This document shows, piece after piece, positions 7,245-16,074 of a stretch of 31,084 bases of DNA (position 1 is its first letter; every line of letters begins with the position of its first letter). The stretch is taken from assembly GCA_910579925.1 (NCBI GenBank), contig CAJTVY010000044.1, positions 1 to 31,084 on the forward strand. Reading direction: 5' to 3'. The position numbers and the translations under genes were made by a program. The stretch comes from an uncultured Dorea sp. (GTDB lineage Bacteria > Bacillota > Clostridia > Lachnospirales > Lachnospiraceae). A model generated the notes under the pieces. The model searched no databases. It was not told the origin of the DNA and saw only the letters and a list, made by a program, of their open reading frames with translations.

Positions 7245-8342
7245 TTATTTTGCTTCGTCACGCTTACAGGTAAATGCGATCACAAAGCAGACGATAATAC
7301 AGACGATACAGGCCACTTTTCCATGCGGAGGCACGGCGCCTGCTACCAGTTCCTTAGTCTCTGCATTCATGGCCGTTCCACTTGCCGCAAGTCCCAGATT
7401 ATGGCACAGTGCAGCGCCCACGAACATTCCCATTACAGTTACAGCCGAATCAGAAGAACCCTGTCCCGCAAGTATTAACTGACGCAAGGGGCAGCCTCCT
7501 GCCAGTGTGGCTGCAAATCCCACGGTATACATACCAAGGATATTCCACAAATGATCTGAATGAGCAATAATTCCCGGTGTGTTGAATCCCACCACAAAAC
7601 GGCTCGTAGCAATGTTGAACACCAGCATGACCACAAACAATCCTGCAATCACGCTGAACAGATCAAAATTCTTCATCAGTATCACATCACGGATACTTCC
7701 TGCAAAGCACATCCTGGACTTCTGGGCAACCGCCCCAAATACCAGGCCGCCCGCCAGCGACGCAATCAGCGGCGCATGCATACTTCCCGGCCCTGACTCG
7801 CTGGCCTTAAGAACAGACGTGCATAATGCCAGAATCAGAATTCCCACCATAAGCGCCGGAAGCATGGTTCCGCCTGCTTTATTGACCGCATGAGCCCTAC
7901 CAAGGCTGAAGCCTTTCTTAAGGGCAAATACGCCCGTTGCCACTCCAAGAATGAATCCTATCAGCGCAACCCATGCATTCAGATCGCCTGCAGACATGCG
8001 GATCACCATACGCAGCGGACACCCCAGGAATACCAGGGAACCAATCACAATAATCATTCCCAGAACAAAACGGATCATTGGAGACGACCCTCCTGTTGAA
8101 CGATACTCCTTCGTTGCCACAGAGATTGCAAATGCGCCAAGTACCAGACCGATGATTTCCGGCCTTGCATACTGGACCACCTCTGCCTGGTGCATGCCAA
8201 GCGCCCCGGCGGTATCACGGATAAAGCACGCAATACAGAACGCCATGTTTGCCGGATTTCCCATGATCGCAAGACATGCCGCTACAAGTCCGCAGATCAC
8301 GCCGGCAAGCGCCAGTTTTTTCTTTGAATCGGATAAATTCAT
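7245..8342 (-). CDS. yedE: YedE family putative selenium transporter
   Basis: A 365-residue integral membrane protein of the YeeE/YedE family, in which members linked to selenium genes are called putative selenium transporters. Hydrophobic segments run through the whole chain, about nine or ten in number. Conserved Cys motifs lie in half-repeats: FLGCPLRMVIRMSAGD in the first half and LAGGCPLRQLILAGQG in the second, a duplicated pattern that lines the thiosulfate channel in YeeE relatives. AFCIACFIRD and RMCFAGSIRD form another repeated pair. The start at 8342 follows AGGAGG; the frame stays open to 8390. The gene lies between the desulfurase-like gene and the TusA-like gene in one operon. 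The selenium substrate is inferred from context. Confidence 0.9.
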   Translation of the reverse strand: MNLSDSKKKLALAGVICGLVAACLAIMGNPANMAFCIACFIRDTAGALGMHQAEVVQYARPEIIGLVLGAFAISVATKEYRSTGGSSPMIRFVLGMIIVIGSLVFLGCPLRMVIRMSAGDLNAWVALIGFILGVATGVFALKKGFSLGRAHAVNKAGGTMLPALMVGILILALCTSVLKASESGPGSMHAPLIASLAGGLVFGAVAQKSRMCFAGSIRDVILMKNFDLFSVIAGLFVVMLVFNIATSRFVVGFNTPGIIAHSDHLWNILGMYTVGFAATLAGGCPLRQLILAGQGSSDSAVTVMGMFVGAALCHNLGLAASGTAMNAETKELVAGAVPPHGKVACIVCIIVCFVIAFTCKRDEAK

Positions 8343-8417
8343 CTTTGTTCCTCCTAACTTCTGTAACCAGATTTTCATTTGTGCCAGCAATCTTCCTCAC
8401 ACAGCAGAATGCTGTTG

Positions 8418-9563
8418 TTATGATTCCTCATCTCTGGCAAGTTCCTGGACGGCCTTTATGGCGGCGTCCACTTCTTCATCCGTATTATAATGTGAGAAAC
8501 TGAATCTCACAGCCCCCTGTTCCACAGTACCCAGGGCCTTATGCATAAGCGGCGCACAATGCCCTCCCGATCTCGTAGAAATTCCATATTCTGTAAGAAG
8601 TTCATCACTTACTTCTGAAGAATCATAATCCCCGATATTCAGCGTCACAATTGCACAGCGGTTCTTTGTGCTGAAATCTCCGTATACCCGCACATGTTCA
8701 ATATCCTTAACGCCTTCATAGAACCGCCACATCAGTTCCTGCTCCCGCATACGAATCTTGTCCATCCCGTACTTCTCGATATAGCCAAGGGCCGCATGAA
8801 GTCCGGCGATCCCATGCCCATTAAGTGTCCCTGCCTCCAGTACCGTGGGCATCTGCACCGGCTGCACCTTGCTGTAAGTCTGAACGCCCGTTCCGCCCAC
8901 CTTCATGGAACGGACAGCTACGCCTTCACGCACGTACAGACCCCCCGTCCCCTGAGGGCCTAAAAGTCCCTTGTGGCCGGTAAAGCAGAGCACATCGATC
9001 TTCATATCCTTCACGTCAATCGGAAACACACCTGCTGTCTGAGACGCATCAACCACAAACAGGATTCCCCTCTCTCTCGCAAATTCCCCGATTGGCTTTG
9101 GATCCACATAATTTCCCGTCAGATTCGAGCCGTTAGTACACACGATCATCTTTGTATCCGGCCTGACCGCCGCCTTGATATCTTCTATGTCAAAGTTCCC
9201 ATTCGCATCACTCTTCACGATTGTAAGGCTTGTCCCATTCGTCTCCAGATCATAAAGAGGACGAAGCACAGAGTTATGCTCAAGCATGGTTGTAATCGCG
9301 TGATCCCCCGGCTTTAAGAGTCCTCGAATCGCAATGTTAAGGCTCTCTGTCGAATTACAGGTAAACGCCACCTGCCTTGGATCTGAACCGCCCACCAGCC
9401 GGCAGATCTTCTCCCGTGTATCATAAATAATCCGGGACGCACTTAGAGAAGCGTCATTGACACCCCTTCCCGCATTTCCCATAGACCCCATTGCCGCTGC
9501 GACCGCCTCAATCACTTCCTGCGGCTTCTGCATCGTAGTCGCCGCATTATCCAGATAAATCAT
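8418..9563 (-). CDS. Class V aminotransferase: cysteine desulfurase / selenocysteine lyase-like
   Basis: A 381-residue PLP enzyme. Lys198 in CFTGHKGLLGP should hold PLP, and Cys336 in RSGGHCAPLMHKALG is the persulfide or selenide-forming residue. MIYLDNAATT at the N-terminus and the short length fit the desulfurase subfamily found in clostridial selenium clusters. It probably removes S or Se from (seleno)cysteine and hands it to the carriers encoded downstream, giving selenide for SelD. The start is uncertain: MIYLDN at 9563 fits the family, but an ATG at 9575 adds four residues. The frame stays open to 9608. It is the first gene of the csd-yedE-tusA-DUF3343 operon and has its own promoter. 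Confidence 0.9.
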   Translation of the reverse strand: MIYLDNAATTMQKPQEVIEAVAAAMGSMGNAGRGVNDASLSASRIIYDTREKICRLVGGSDPRQVAFTCNSTESLNIAIRGLLKPGDHAITTMLEHNSVLRPLYDLETNGTSLTIVKSDANGNFDIEDIKAAVRPDTKMIVCTNGSNLTGNYVDPKPIGEFARERGILFVVDASQTAGVFPIDVKDMKIDVLCFTGHKGLLGPQGTGGLYVREGVAVRSMKVGGTGVQTYSKVQPVQMPTVLEAGTLNGHGIAGLHAALGYIEKYGMDKIRMREQELMWRFYEGVKDIEHVRVYGDFSTKNRCAIVTLNIGDYDSSEVSDELLTEYGISTRSGGHCAPLMHKALGTVEQGAVRFSFSHYNTDEEVDAAIKAVQELARDEES

Positions 9564-9635
9564 TTCCTTATCCATCCTTTCCACCAGCAAAAAAATCTTT
9601 GGAAACAAGTAACTCCAAAGACTGTTTCTTTATAT

Positions 9636-9664
9636 AGTATATTCCCATTTTTCCATTTCGTCTA
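9636..9664 (-). promoter_or_regulatory. Promoter of the desulfurase-yedE operon
   Basis: On the minus strand, TAGACG (9659-9664), 17 bases and TATACT (9636-9641) form a plausible sigma-A promoter with a weak -35 box, as expected for a regulated promoter. The LysR regulator encoded just upstream is an obvious candidate. Confidence 0.45.
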
Positions 9665-9682
9665 ATCGAATTCTTTAATATA

Positions 9683-9719
9683 AACGAACGCTTATAGGTA
9701 TTTTCTATAAGCGCTCGTT
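9683..9719 (-). terminator. Hairpin after lysR, probable operon terminator
   Basis: AACGA-A-CGCTTATAG (9683-9697) pairs with CTATAAGCG-C-TCGTT (9705-9719), 14 pairs with one mismatch and a 7-base loop. It lies 18 bases after the lysR stop. The minus strand continues TTTATATT, which is moderately U-rich. It probably ends the yedF-selD-selA-selB-lysR transcript. A LysR operator role is possible because the arms are palindromic. Confidence 0.6.
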
Positions 9720-9737
9720 ATATTCATCAAGATTCAT

Positions 9738-10649
9738 TTACTTCTTTATCTGGTAGACGTCCCTTACCACCTTAATAAACCGTTCCGCCGACCCGGACAG
9801 TTGATAATTCTTATTATACACCAGATTGATATCCCGTCCGTCATCCGCTTTCGGAATGGGAAATGCAAGTAAATACCCATCCCTGGTCTCATCCTTCGTA
9901 GCAAGCCTTGACAGAATCGAAACCCCCATCCCCTGCCGCACGGACTTCTTAATCGTCTCCTGATTCTCAATACTGGCAATAACATCCAGTTCCGACGGGT
10001 TCACTCCCGCCCTTTTCAACTGCTTCTTTGCTTCCTTGCGCGTACCGGATCCTTCCTCACGCATGATCACATGCTCATTAAGAATCCACCGGATATCCTC
10101 TGTTGATTCCGCTTTAACCTTCCGGTACTTCTCCGTATTAGGTGTGATAATTACCAGTTCATCCTTGTAGAAAGGAATATATTTGCAATGCTTTTTCTCA
10201 AGCACCGTACCGGTAAATCCCACGTCTGCCATGTGCTCCACAATCTGAGTCACGACCTTCGTACTGTCCGTCTCAATAATCTTAATCTGTTCCTCGGGAT
10301 ACCTCTCGTTAAAACGGATCAGCACCTTCGGCAACAGATACTGAGCCGGAATGGTAGAGGCTGCAATCGTAATGCAGTGCTTCTCCCCGGTATCCTTCCC
10401 ACCGAAACGCTCCTCAATCTTCTTCTCCAGATCCACGATCTGCCTGGCATACTTATACAGATCCTTCCCGTCATCCGACAGGGCGACTTCCTTGGTATTC
10501 CTGACAAACAGCCTTACGTTCAGTTCCTTTTCCAACGAAGCAATGTGTGCGCTGATGGTAGGCTGCGTCAGAAACAATTCTTTTGCCGCCTTTGAAAAAC
10601 TACCGCCTTCCGCCACCTGGACGAAGGCTTCTAATTGTTTCAGATTCAT
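9738..10649 (-). CDS. Selenium metabolism-associated LysR family regulator
   Basis: A 303-residue LysR regulator. Residues 1-60 are the winged helix-turn-helix (GSFSKAAKELFLTQPTISAHIASLEKELNVRLF), and residues about 90-295 are the two-lobed effector domain. Its ATG overlaps the selB stop (TAATG), so it is translationally coupled to selB. LysR proteins in this position are known with selenium genes and are named for that context. The likely targets are the selenium operons on either side, in particular the desulfurase-yedE operon that starts about 175 bases downstream. The effector is unknown; a selenium or sulfur metabolite is inference. Confidence 0.9.
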   Translation of the reverse strand: MNLKQLEAFVQVAEGGSFSKAAKELFLTQPTISAHIASLEKELNVRLFVRNTKEVALSDDGKDLYKYARQIVDLEKKIEERFGGKDTGEKHCITIAASTIPAQYLLPKVLIRFNERYPEEQIKIIETDSTKVVTQIVEHMADVGFTGTVLEKKHCKYIPFYKDELVIITPNTEKYRKVKAESTEDIRWILNEHVIMREEGSGTRKEAKKQLKRAGVNPSELDVIASIENQETIKKSVRQGMGVSILSRLATKDETRDGYLLAFPIPKADDGRDINLVYNKNYQLSGSAERFIKVVRDVYQIKK

Positions 10650-12562
10650 TAGTACGCAATCCTTTCGCTTTCTGCCCCCGTCTTCCTGGTTACCCTAATG
10701 CTGTCCATGTACTCAAGTATGGGTTTTGCACTCTTTCTGCTGGTCTCAAACAGATCTCTGACCTGTGCAATGGTGATCAGCGGCTCTTCCTTAAGCTTCC
10801 CCCGAATCACTTCCTCCGCCTGCTCCATATATTCCTTCAGCGTATACATGTCGTCCGTAACCTTCACGATTTTCTGCTCTTCCAACAGGATATTTAAGAT
10901 ATCATCCGCAGTCGTCCTCTCCACGCCCTTGAAATCCATCTCTGAATAACGAACGAAATCATACTTTGCCTTCTTAAATGAACTCAGAAGAATCTGCGAC
11001 ACCTTGTCGTAGGTTCCATCCTTCCTCACCTCATACTCCGGCGTACATAAAAACTCATCGACTCGTTTCAGACAGCCCTCCTCAATCAGCATCTCCAGAA
11101 TCCTGTCAAATACGTTTGCCTTAATCTTCTGGAAATGGGTTGCCTGAACCTCTGCCTTCTTCATGCCATACCGATAGGGGTATTTCTTCTCATAATCCTC
11201 AAGAGCCTTCTTGATCGTCTGTTCTGCCGTACGCCTGCTGTCCCTGTGCCACACATAGGTATCTTTGCGCATGGGAAATACGCACACCAGTCCCTGGCTC
11301 CTCAGAAGTTCCACATCTTTTTGCACCTCATCCTGGGAAAGGGCTGTAAGCTTCGCAAGTTCCGCCTCCGTAATCAGCGTGTCCCCGCGCCCCTTTACGT
11401 GCAGTTCAATGACGTCTGCCGTAGAACCGGACTCTTTTCTTTCAAGTTCCTCTATGACCTCCTGCCGGAACCGCCGTTTGACCCCTGGATTCGGCTCTAG
11501 TACCACGCCTCCTCCAATCGTCTCCATGGGCGAATAGAAACGCACGACAAATTTATCACCGCGCCTTACGGCAACCTCTTCTTCCAGACGAAGCTGCACA
11601 TAGCCGCTCTCTCCAGGCCCGATCTCTTCCTTGTTGAGCAGAACGGCGCGGCAGAGTACCTCGCTGGTGCCCGTGAAAAAATGAAGCCGCATATGGTTGG
11701 TCAGAATCCGCATGGAAGAATCCAGAACCTGAAGTTTCACATCCAGCAGATCCGTATTCTTCATACTGTTCTTCGGAGCCAGCACGCACCCTCTTTTAAT
11801 CTCTCTTTTCTTTACATTAGACAGATTAATCGCCACACGCTGTCCTGCATAGCACGCTTCCTTGTCCTGTCCATGTACCTGGATGCTGCGGATCTTACAC
11901 TCCTTGCCCACCGGATACATCTCAAGGGTATCCTCTCTGGTAATCGTTCCCGATACCAGTGTCCCGGTAATGATTGTTCCAAATCCCGACAGTGAAAATG
12001 CCCGGTCAACCGGAAGCCTGGGAATCGTCTGTATGTCTTTGGCCGCAACCTCGTCGCTGGTCATCCTCTCGATCAGCCCGATCAGCCCGTCCAGCCCCTG
12101 GCCCGTGGCCGCCGATACCTTTACCACAGGAGCCTTGGAAAGAAAGGTGCCTTCTAACTCTTCCTTCACCTCTTCCTCCACCAGTTCCAGCCACTCTTCA
12201 TCCACAAGATCACATTTATTTAATACAATAATACTCTTCTCTATCCCCAGCAGGTTCAGAATATCCACATGCTCCTTCGTCTGGGGCATAATACCCTCGT
12301 CTGCCGCAATCACCAGCAACACGAGATCCATCCCCACCACTCCGGCAACCATGTTGTTGATAAACCGCTCATGCCCGGGAACGTCAATGATGCCGACGCG
12401 GTCCCCGCCTGGAAGGTCAAAATAAGTAAATCCAAGGTCAATGGTAATTCCCCGTCTCTGCTCCTCCTCCCAGCGGTCCGTATTCCTTCCCGTCAGAGCC
12501 TTGATAAGCGCAGTCTTCCCATGGTCAATATGACCGGCCGTACCAACGATTATATTTTTCAT
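10649..12562 (-). CDS. selB: Selenocysteine-specific elongation factor SelB
   Basis: SelB is the GTPase that brings Sec-tRNA(Sec) to UGA codons marked by a SECIS hairpin. The 637-residue protein has GHIDHGKT at 10-17 (G1), a switch region at RGITIDLGF (38-45), DVPGHE at 60-65 (G3) and NKCD at 115-118 (G4). Beta-barrel domains follow to about residue 350. The C-terminal half holds the winged-helix repeats that bind the SECIS RNA. The length is normal for the family. It begins 65 bases after selA, with AGGAGAGTTAAGAT before the ATG, and overlaps lysR by one base. Confidence 0.97.
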   Translation of the reverse strand: MKNIIVGTAGHIDHGKTALIKALTGRNTDRWEEEQRRGITIDLGFTYFDLPGGDRVGIIDVPGHERFINNMVAGVVGMDLVLLVIAADEGIMPQTKEHVDILNLLGIEKSIIVLNKCDLVDEEWLELVEEEVKEELEGTFLSKAPVVKVSAATGQGLDGLIGLIERMTSDEVAAKDIQTIPRLPVDRAFSLSGFGTIITGTLVSGTITREDTLEMYPVGKECKIRSIQVHGQDKEACYAGQRVAINLSNVKKREIKRGCVLAPKNSMKNTDLLDVKLQVLDSSMRILTNHMRLHFFTGTSEVLCRAVLLNKEEIGPGESGYVQLRLEEEVAVRRGDKFVVRFYSPMETIGGGVVLEPNPGVKRRFRQEVIEELERKESGSTADVIELHVKGRGDTLITEAELAKLTALSQDEVQKDVELLRSQGLVCVFPMRKDTYVWHRDSRRTAEQTIKKALEDYEKKYPYRYGMKKAEVQATHFQKIKANVFDRILEMLIEEGCLKRVDEFLCTPEYEVRKDGTYDKVSQILLSSFKKAKYDFVRYSEMDFKGVERTTADDILNILLEEQKIVKVTDDMYTLKEYMEQAEEVIRGKLKEEPLITIAQVRDLFETSRKSAKPILEYMDSIRVTRKTGAESERIAY

Positions 12563-12627
12563 ATCTTAACTCTCCTGCTCTCTCAAACTCTTTCTGATCT
12601 GTCTGTGAAATTGTTCCGGCTCTTGCA

Positions 12628-14055
12628 TCACCGCCCTGCAATCAGACTGATTTCTTCCAATACGTCCAGTTCCTTAAACTGATCTGCAATTACCTTGAAA
12701 AACCGCCGCTCAATCGTCCTCACATCCAGAAGCACCGTATCATTGACCGTCCTTGGAATCACCGGAACCGGCAGATGCCGCATACGTTCCTCAAGTTCCG
12801 CAACGCTGATCTTCTCTGGATGAATGGCCACAGCCATACTGGGAATCCGCTCAAGCGGCAGGGAACCTCCGCCGATCTGGGACTCGCACGGCACGCATTC
12901 TATCTTTGCCGGCAGACCTTTTCCGTTAAGAATCTTACACAGATCCTCAGCCTCCCACTTTACATCTTCCAGCGGACATGTAATCATTCTGAGAACCGGA
13001 ATATTCCGGATTGCTTTTTCTTCCGATAAATATTCCTGCAGAACCATCTCAAGGGCCGCCGCCGTAAACTTATCAATCCGCAGGGCGCGTGTAAGCTGGT
13101 TCTTCTTCATCATGTCAATATACTTTTTCCGTCCAATAATAATTCCTGCCTGGGGGCCGCCCAGCAGCTTGTCGCCGCTGAAACACACCACATCCGCTCC
13201 TTTTGCAATGGAATCCTTTACGGTCGGCTCGTATGTAATGCCGTATTTACTCAGATCAATCAGCACGCCGCTCCCCAGATCTTCAATGACAGGAATCTCA
13301 TGCTCCTTCGCAATCGGAATCAGTTCGTCGATTCCCACGCTCTCTGTAAATCCCACAATCCGGTAATTACTGGTGTGGACTTTCAAAAGGGCTTTCGTCT
13401 CCTCTGTGATTGCATTTTCATAGTCGTCAAAATGGGTCTTATTGGTCGTACCCACTTCCACCAGCGTCGCACCGCTCTGTTCCATCACATCGGGAATGCG
13501 GAACTTCCCGCCAATCTCCACCAGTTCCCCGCGGGAAACCACTACCTCCCCGCCCTTTGCCAGAGAACTTAAGATCAGCATCACAGCCGCAGCGTTGTTA
13601 TTTACCGCCATGGCAGCCTCCGCTCCCGTAATCTTACACAATAATTTTTCAAAATGAGAATAGCGCTCCCCGCGCCTCCCTGCATTAAGGTTATACTCAA
13701 GATTGGAGTACCCCGTGGCAATCGCGGACAGACGCCTCATGTGCTCCTGCCCGATGGGGGCCCGTCCCAGGTTCGTGTGAAGAATGGTTCCCGTACCGTT
13801 AATCACCATGCACATATTGGGTGTATGCATGGCGGCGACCGTCATCTCAATATGCGCAATCAGCAGTTCGATCTGTGCTTTCGCCGCCTCTTCCTCCTCA
13901 CACTGCCCGATAAATTGCCGCAGTCTGTCCATCTCAATATGAATCGCTTCCATCACTGGATCCCGGCTGTAATGGTCGATCAGTTCCTGTATCGTTTCAT
14001 TTTCCAGCAATATGTCCACTTTCGGAATACTGCGGTATAATTGATTCTTGTTCAT
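12628..14055 (-). CDS. selA: L-seryl-tRNA(Sec) selenium transferase SelA
   Basis: SelA uses PLP and selenophosphate to turn seryl-tRNA(Sec) into selenocysteinyl-tRNA(Sec). The 475-residue protein has the PLP lysine in VCFSGDKLLGGPQAG (Lys296), the VNNNAAAVML block at 151-160 and INGTGTILHTNLGRAP at 85-100, all typical. The N-terminal helical region (about 1-75) is the part that binds the tRNA in the family. The start at 14055 follows AGGAAATAAAAGAG. It lies 38 bases after selD and 65 bases before selB, so the three genes form one operon. Confidence 0.97.
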   Translation of the reverse strand: MNKNQLYRSIPKVDILLENETIQELIDHYSRDPVMEAIHIEMDRLRQFIGQCEEEEAAKAQIELLIAHIEMTVAAMHTPNMCMVINGTGTILHTNLGRAPIGQEHMRRLSAIATGYSNLEYNLNAGRRGERYSHFEKLLCKITGAEAAMAVNNNAAAVMLILSSLAKGGEVVVSRGELVEIGGKFRIPDVMEQSGATLVEVGTTNKTHFDDYENAITEETKALLKVHTSNYRIVGFTESVGIDELIPIAKEHEIPVIEDLGSGVLIDLSKYGITYEPTVKDSIAKGADVVCFSGDKLLGGPQAGIIIGRKKYIDMMKKNQLTRALRIDKFTAAALEMVLQEYLSEEKAIRNIPVLRMITCPLEDVKWEAEDLCKILNGKGLPAKIECVPCESQIGGGSLPLERIPSMAVAIHPEKISVAELEERMRHLPVPVIPRTVNDTVLLDVRTIERRFFKVIADQFKELDVLEEISLIAGR

Positions 14056-14093
14056 CTCTTTTATTTCCTGACTCTTTTATTCCCCGTTCTATA

Positions 14094-15134
14094 TCAATAC
14101 AGACGGATTAATTTATCACTCTTTTCTGCTACCTTTCCAATAATCGAGACAGCCGTATCCATCCCCGCCTTCTCAAAATCTCCAAGCATCTCCTTCAGAT
14201 ACCTGGGGGAAACGCTGATCAGCAGCCCTCCGGATGTCTGGGGATCATAGAGAAGATCAAGATATTGCTCCTCTACGGATCCAGCCTCGACTTGACCGAT
14301 GGAATATCCCCGGTTCTTATAGGCTCCTGCCGGAACCAGTCCCATCTTCGCATAATCAATTGCGTCTTCAAAATACGCAATATCTTTTACACGGATCTCA
14401 AATGTCACCTCGCTGGCCTGGGCCATCTCCACACAATGCCCGAGAAGTCCGAATCCTGTAATATCTGTACATGCGGATACATCATACTTCTCTACGACCT
14501 GTTTGCCCTTCTTATTGAGGGAAGCCATGACTGTCTGCGCCTCACGGATTGCAGACGGTGAGGCCATCCCGGCCTTAATCGCAGTATTCACCACACCGCT
14601 TCCGATCTGCTTCGTAAGCACCAGGACATCGCCCGGTCTACAGCCAAAATTCTTAAATATCTTATCAGGATGTACGAAACCGGACACGCACAATCCGTAC
14701 TTCGGCTCATCGTCCTGTACAGAGTGTCCTCCTACCAGCACCGCTCCTGCTTCTTTCACCTTCATTGCGCCACCCGCCAGGATGTCGCCCAGAATCGCCG
14801 GATCCAGACAATTAGGAAATCCGACTATGTTAAGCGCCACTGCCGGCTCTCCTCCCATCGCCCATACGTCGCTTAAGGAATTCGCCGCCGCTATCTGCCC
14901 GAACATATAAGGGTCGTCTACAATCGGAGTAAAGAAATCTACCGTCTGAATCATCGCAATCTCATCAGTGACTTTATAAATGGCTGCATCATCGGATGTT
15001 TCGATACCTACTATTAAATTATCATCGTGGAACTGGGGCAGCTTACTCAGTACCTGAGCAAGGGTCTCCGGACCAATCTTAGCCGCTCAGCCAGCCGTCT
15101 TGCTTAATTGCGTTAATCTGACATCTGATTTCAT
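14094..15134 (-). CDS. selD: Selenophosphate synthase SelD with in-frame Sec codon
   Basis: SelD makes selenophosphate from selenide and ATP. Without recoding, the frame appears to begin only at an ATG at 14954, which would remove the active site. The true start is the ATG at 15134, 8-9 bases after GGAGG. The N-terminus reads MKSDVRLTQLSKTAG, then TGA at 15087-15089 as codon 16, then AAKIGPETLAQVL. The family has Cys or Sec at exactly this place (GAGCGCKI in E. coli), followed by the catalytic Lys, here Lys19. The product is 346 residues with Sec16. DDAAIY near residue 50 and GGHSVQDDEPKYGL further on are typical ATP/metal-binding parts. A hairpin directly after the TGA is a candidate bacterial SECIS. 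It follows yedF and precedes selA. Confidence 0.95.
15055..15089 (-). promoter_or_regulatory. Candidate bacterial SECIS hairpin in selD
   Basis: The mRNA from the UGA folds as UGAGC pairing with GCUCA (15055-15059), enclosing GGUC-CGGA-GACC. The apical loop begins 16 bases after the UGA and has G at its second position, which fits described bacterial SECIS spacing. The fold was made by eye. Confidence 0.65.
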
Positions 15135-15169
15135 TTTAAAAACCTCCTGCATCTTCTCTTAGAATGAAT

Positions 15170-15328
15170 GGCTCCGCATAAATATCTGCGGAGCGAACGT
15201 AAAGAATCGGATTCCTGCTGCCGGTACGCAACGGTCAGAATCTTGTGACCGTCACATACCGGAAGTACAGATCCTTTATGGCTGCTAACTGCGCAGCAAG
15301 TGCGCAGTTGCAGGCTGAACTGTTACAT
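15170..15328. repeat. Diverged relative of the 155-bp structured element
   Basis: Between yedF and selD the plus strand shares ordered blocks with the 5380-5850 unit: GGATTCCTGC (15209-15218), a TTTATGGC block (near 15275-15282), a hairpin of the same shape, CAGG, and TGAACTGTTAC (15316-15326) where the unit has TGAACAGTAAC. The hairpin AACTGCGCA/TGCGCAGTT (15287-15309) replaces CGTGCA/TGCACG with paired changes. Other stems are GCTCCGCA/TGCGGAGC (15171-15194), CCGGTA/TACCGG (15221-15262) and ACGGTCA/TGACCGT (15231-15252). No matching left terminal repeat is visible, so this copy is diverged or truncated. On the minus strand it forms the leader of selD. Confidence 0.7.
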
Positions 15329-15387
15329 CCTTTATCCTCCGATCTGCGCTGCTTTCCCGGAATCCGCTCTGCACCAGACCATATAAA

Positions 15388-15993
15388 CTAAGGTCTGATA
15401 ATCTTTCCTGCTTTTGCCATTGTCTCAACAATACTGTACATATTCGTCACAGAACCTACCGCCAGCTTGTCCTTTAATCCATAGTAATCCAGGCAGGTTC
15501 CGCAGGTCATAATCTCCACTCCCTGAGCCTCCAGAGACTTCAGATCCTCTAAGGAATCCGAGCCTTCCGCCGTCAGGGTTGCGCCGCCGTTATAGAAAAG
15601 CATGGTCTTAGGCAGTGTATCAAGCTGTGTCACGGCAAAGATAAATCCTTTCATCAATACTTTACCCAGTTCGTCGTTTCCTATACCCATGCGGTCAGAG
15701 GAAACAACTACCACCGTATTATCCCTTGCATCCGGCGCACATGCCGCTTCTTCTGTCTCATCTCCTGCCAGCGCGCCTTCCATCTGAATCGTGATCTTAA
15801 ATTCGGCGTCTCCAAGCTTCTCTGAGGAAACCTGTCCTCCTGCGCTTGAGGCCATCTTCGTAACGTTCTGAACGGCAATCTCATTGTCTACCAGAACCTC
15901 AATCTTCTCCGGCCCTGTAAGCGCCTGCATTGCCTTTTTGGTCTTGATAACCGGGATCGGACAATTATCTCCCATTGCGTTGACTGTAACCAT
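15388..15993 (-). CDS. yedF: Selenium metabolism protein YedF
   Basis: A 201-residue two-domain protein. Residues 1-72 are TusA-like with CPIP and active Cys11 (MGDNCPIPVIKTKKAM). A linker of about 20 residues leads to a DsrE-like domain (about 92-201) with Cys164 and Cys167 in IMTCGTCLDYYG. This layout matches the sulfurtransferase-like YedF family found in organisms that make selenoproteins. Its role is thought to be selenium delivery, possibly passing Se between the two cysteine sites toward SelD. The start has AAAGGTGG 9 bases upstream. It is the first gene of the selD-selA-selB-lysR operon. Confidence 0.92.
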   Translation of the reverse strand: MVTVNAMGDNCPIPVIKTKKAMQALTGPEKIEVLVDNEIAVQNVTKMASSAGGQVSSEKLGDAEFKITIQMEGALAGDETEEAACAPDARDNTVVVVSSDRMGIGNDELGKVLMKGFIFAVTQLDTLPKTMLFYNGGATLTAEGSDSLEDLKSLEAQGVEIMTCGTCLDYYGLKDKLAVGSVTNMYSIVETMAKAGKIIRP

Positions 15994-16045
15994 TCTTACA
16001 TTCCACCTTTCTTTTCGGCTCGTTTACCTCAACACATATAGACAT

Positions 16046-16074
16046 ATTCTATCATTGTTTGACAAAAAGGTAAA
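16046..16074 (-). promoter_or_regulatory. Promoter of the yedF-sel operon
   Basis: On the minus strand, TTTACC (16069-16074), 17 bases and TAGAAT (16046-16051) form a plausible sigma-A promoter about 50 bases before yedF. About 50 bases upstream lies the palindrome TTTACC-AC-GGTAAA (16123-16136), a possible operator. Confidence 0.45.

Noticed and set aside
14954..15134. selD as a broken or truncated gene
   Set aside because: The single in-frame TGA is at the known Cys/Sec catalytic position, followed by a SECIS-like hairpin, in a genome segment with the complete Sec machinery.
15366..15398. CAGACC/GGTCTG hairpin at the yedF end as a terminator
   Set aside because: The stem is only 6 bp, overlaps the yedF coding end and has no T-run, so I did not list it.
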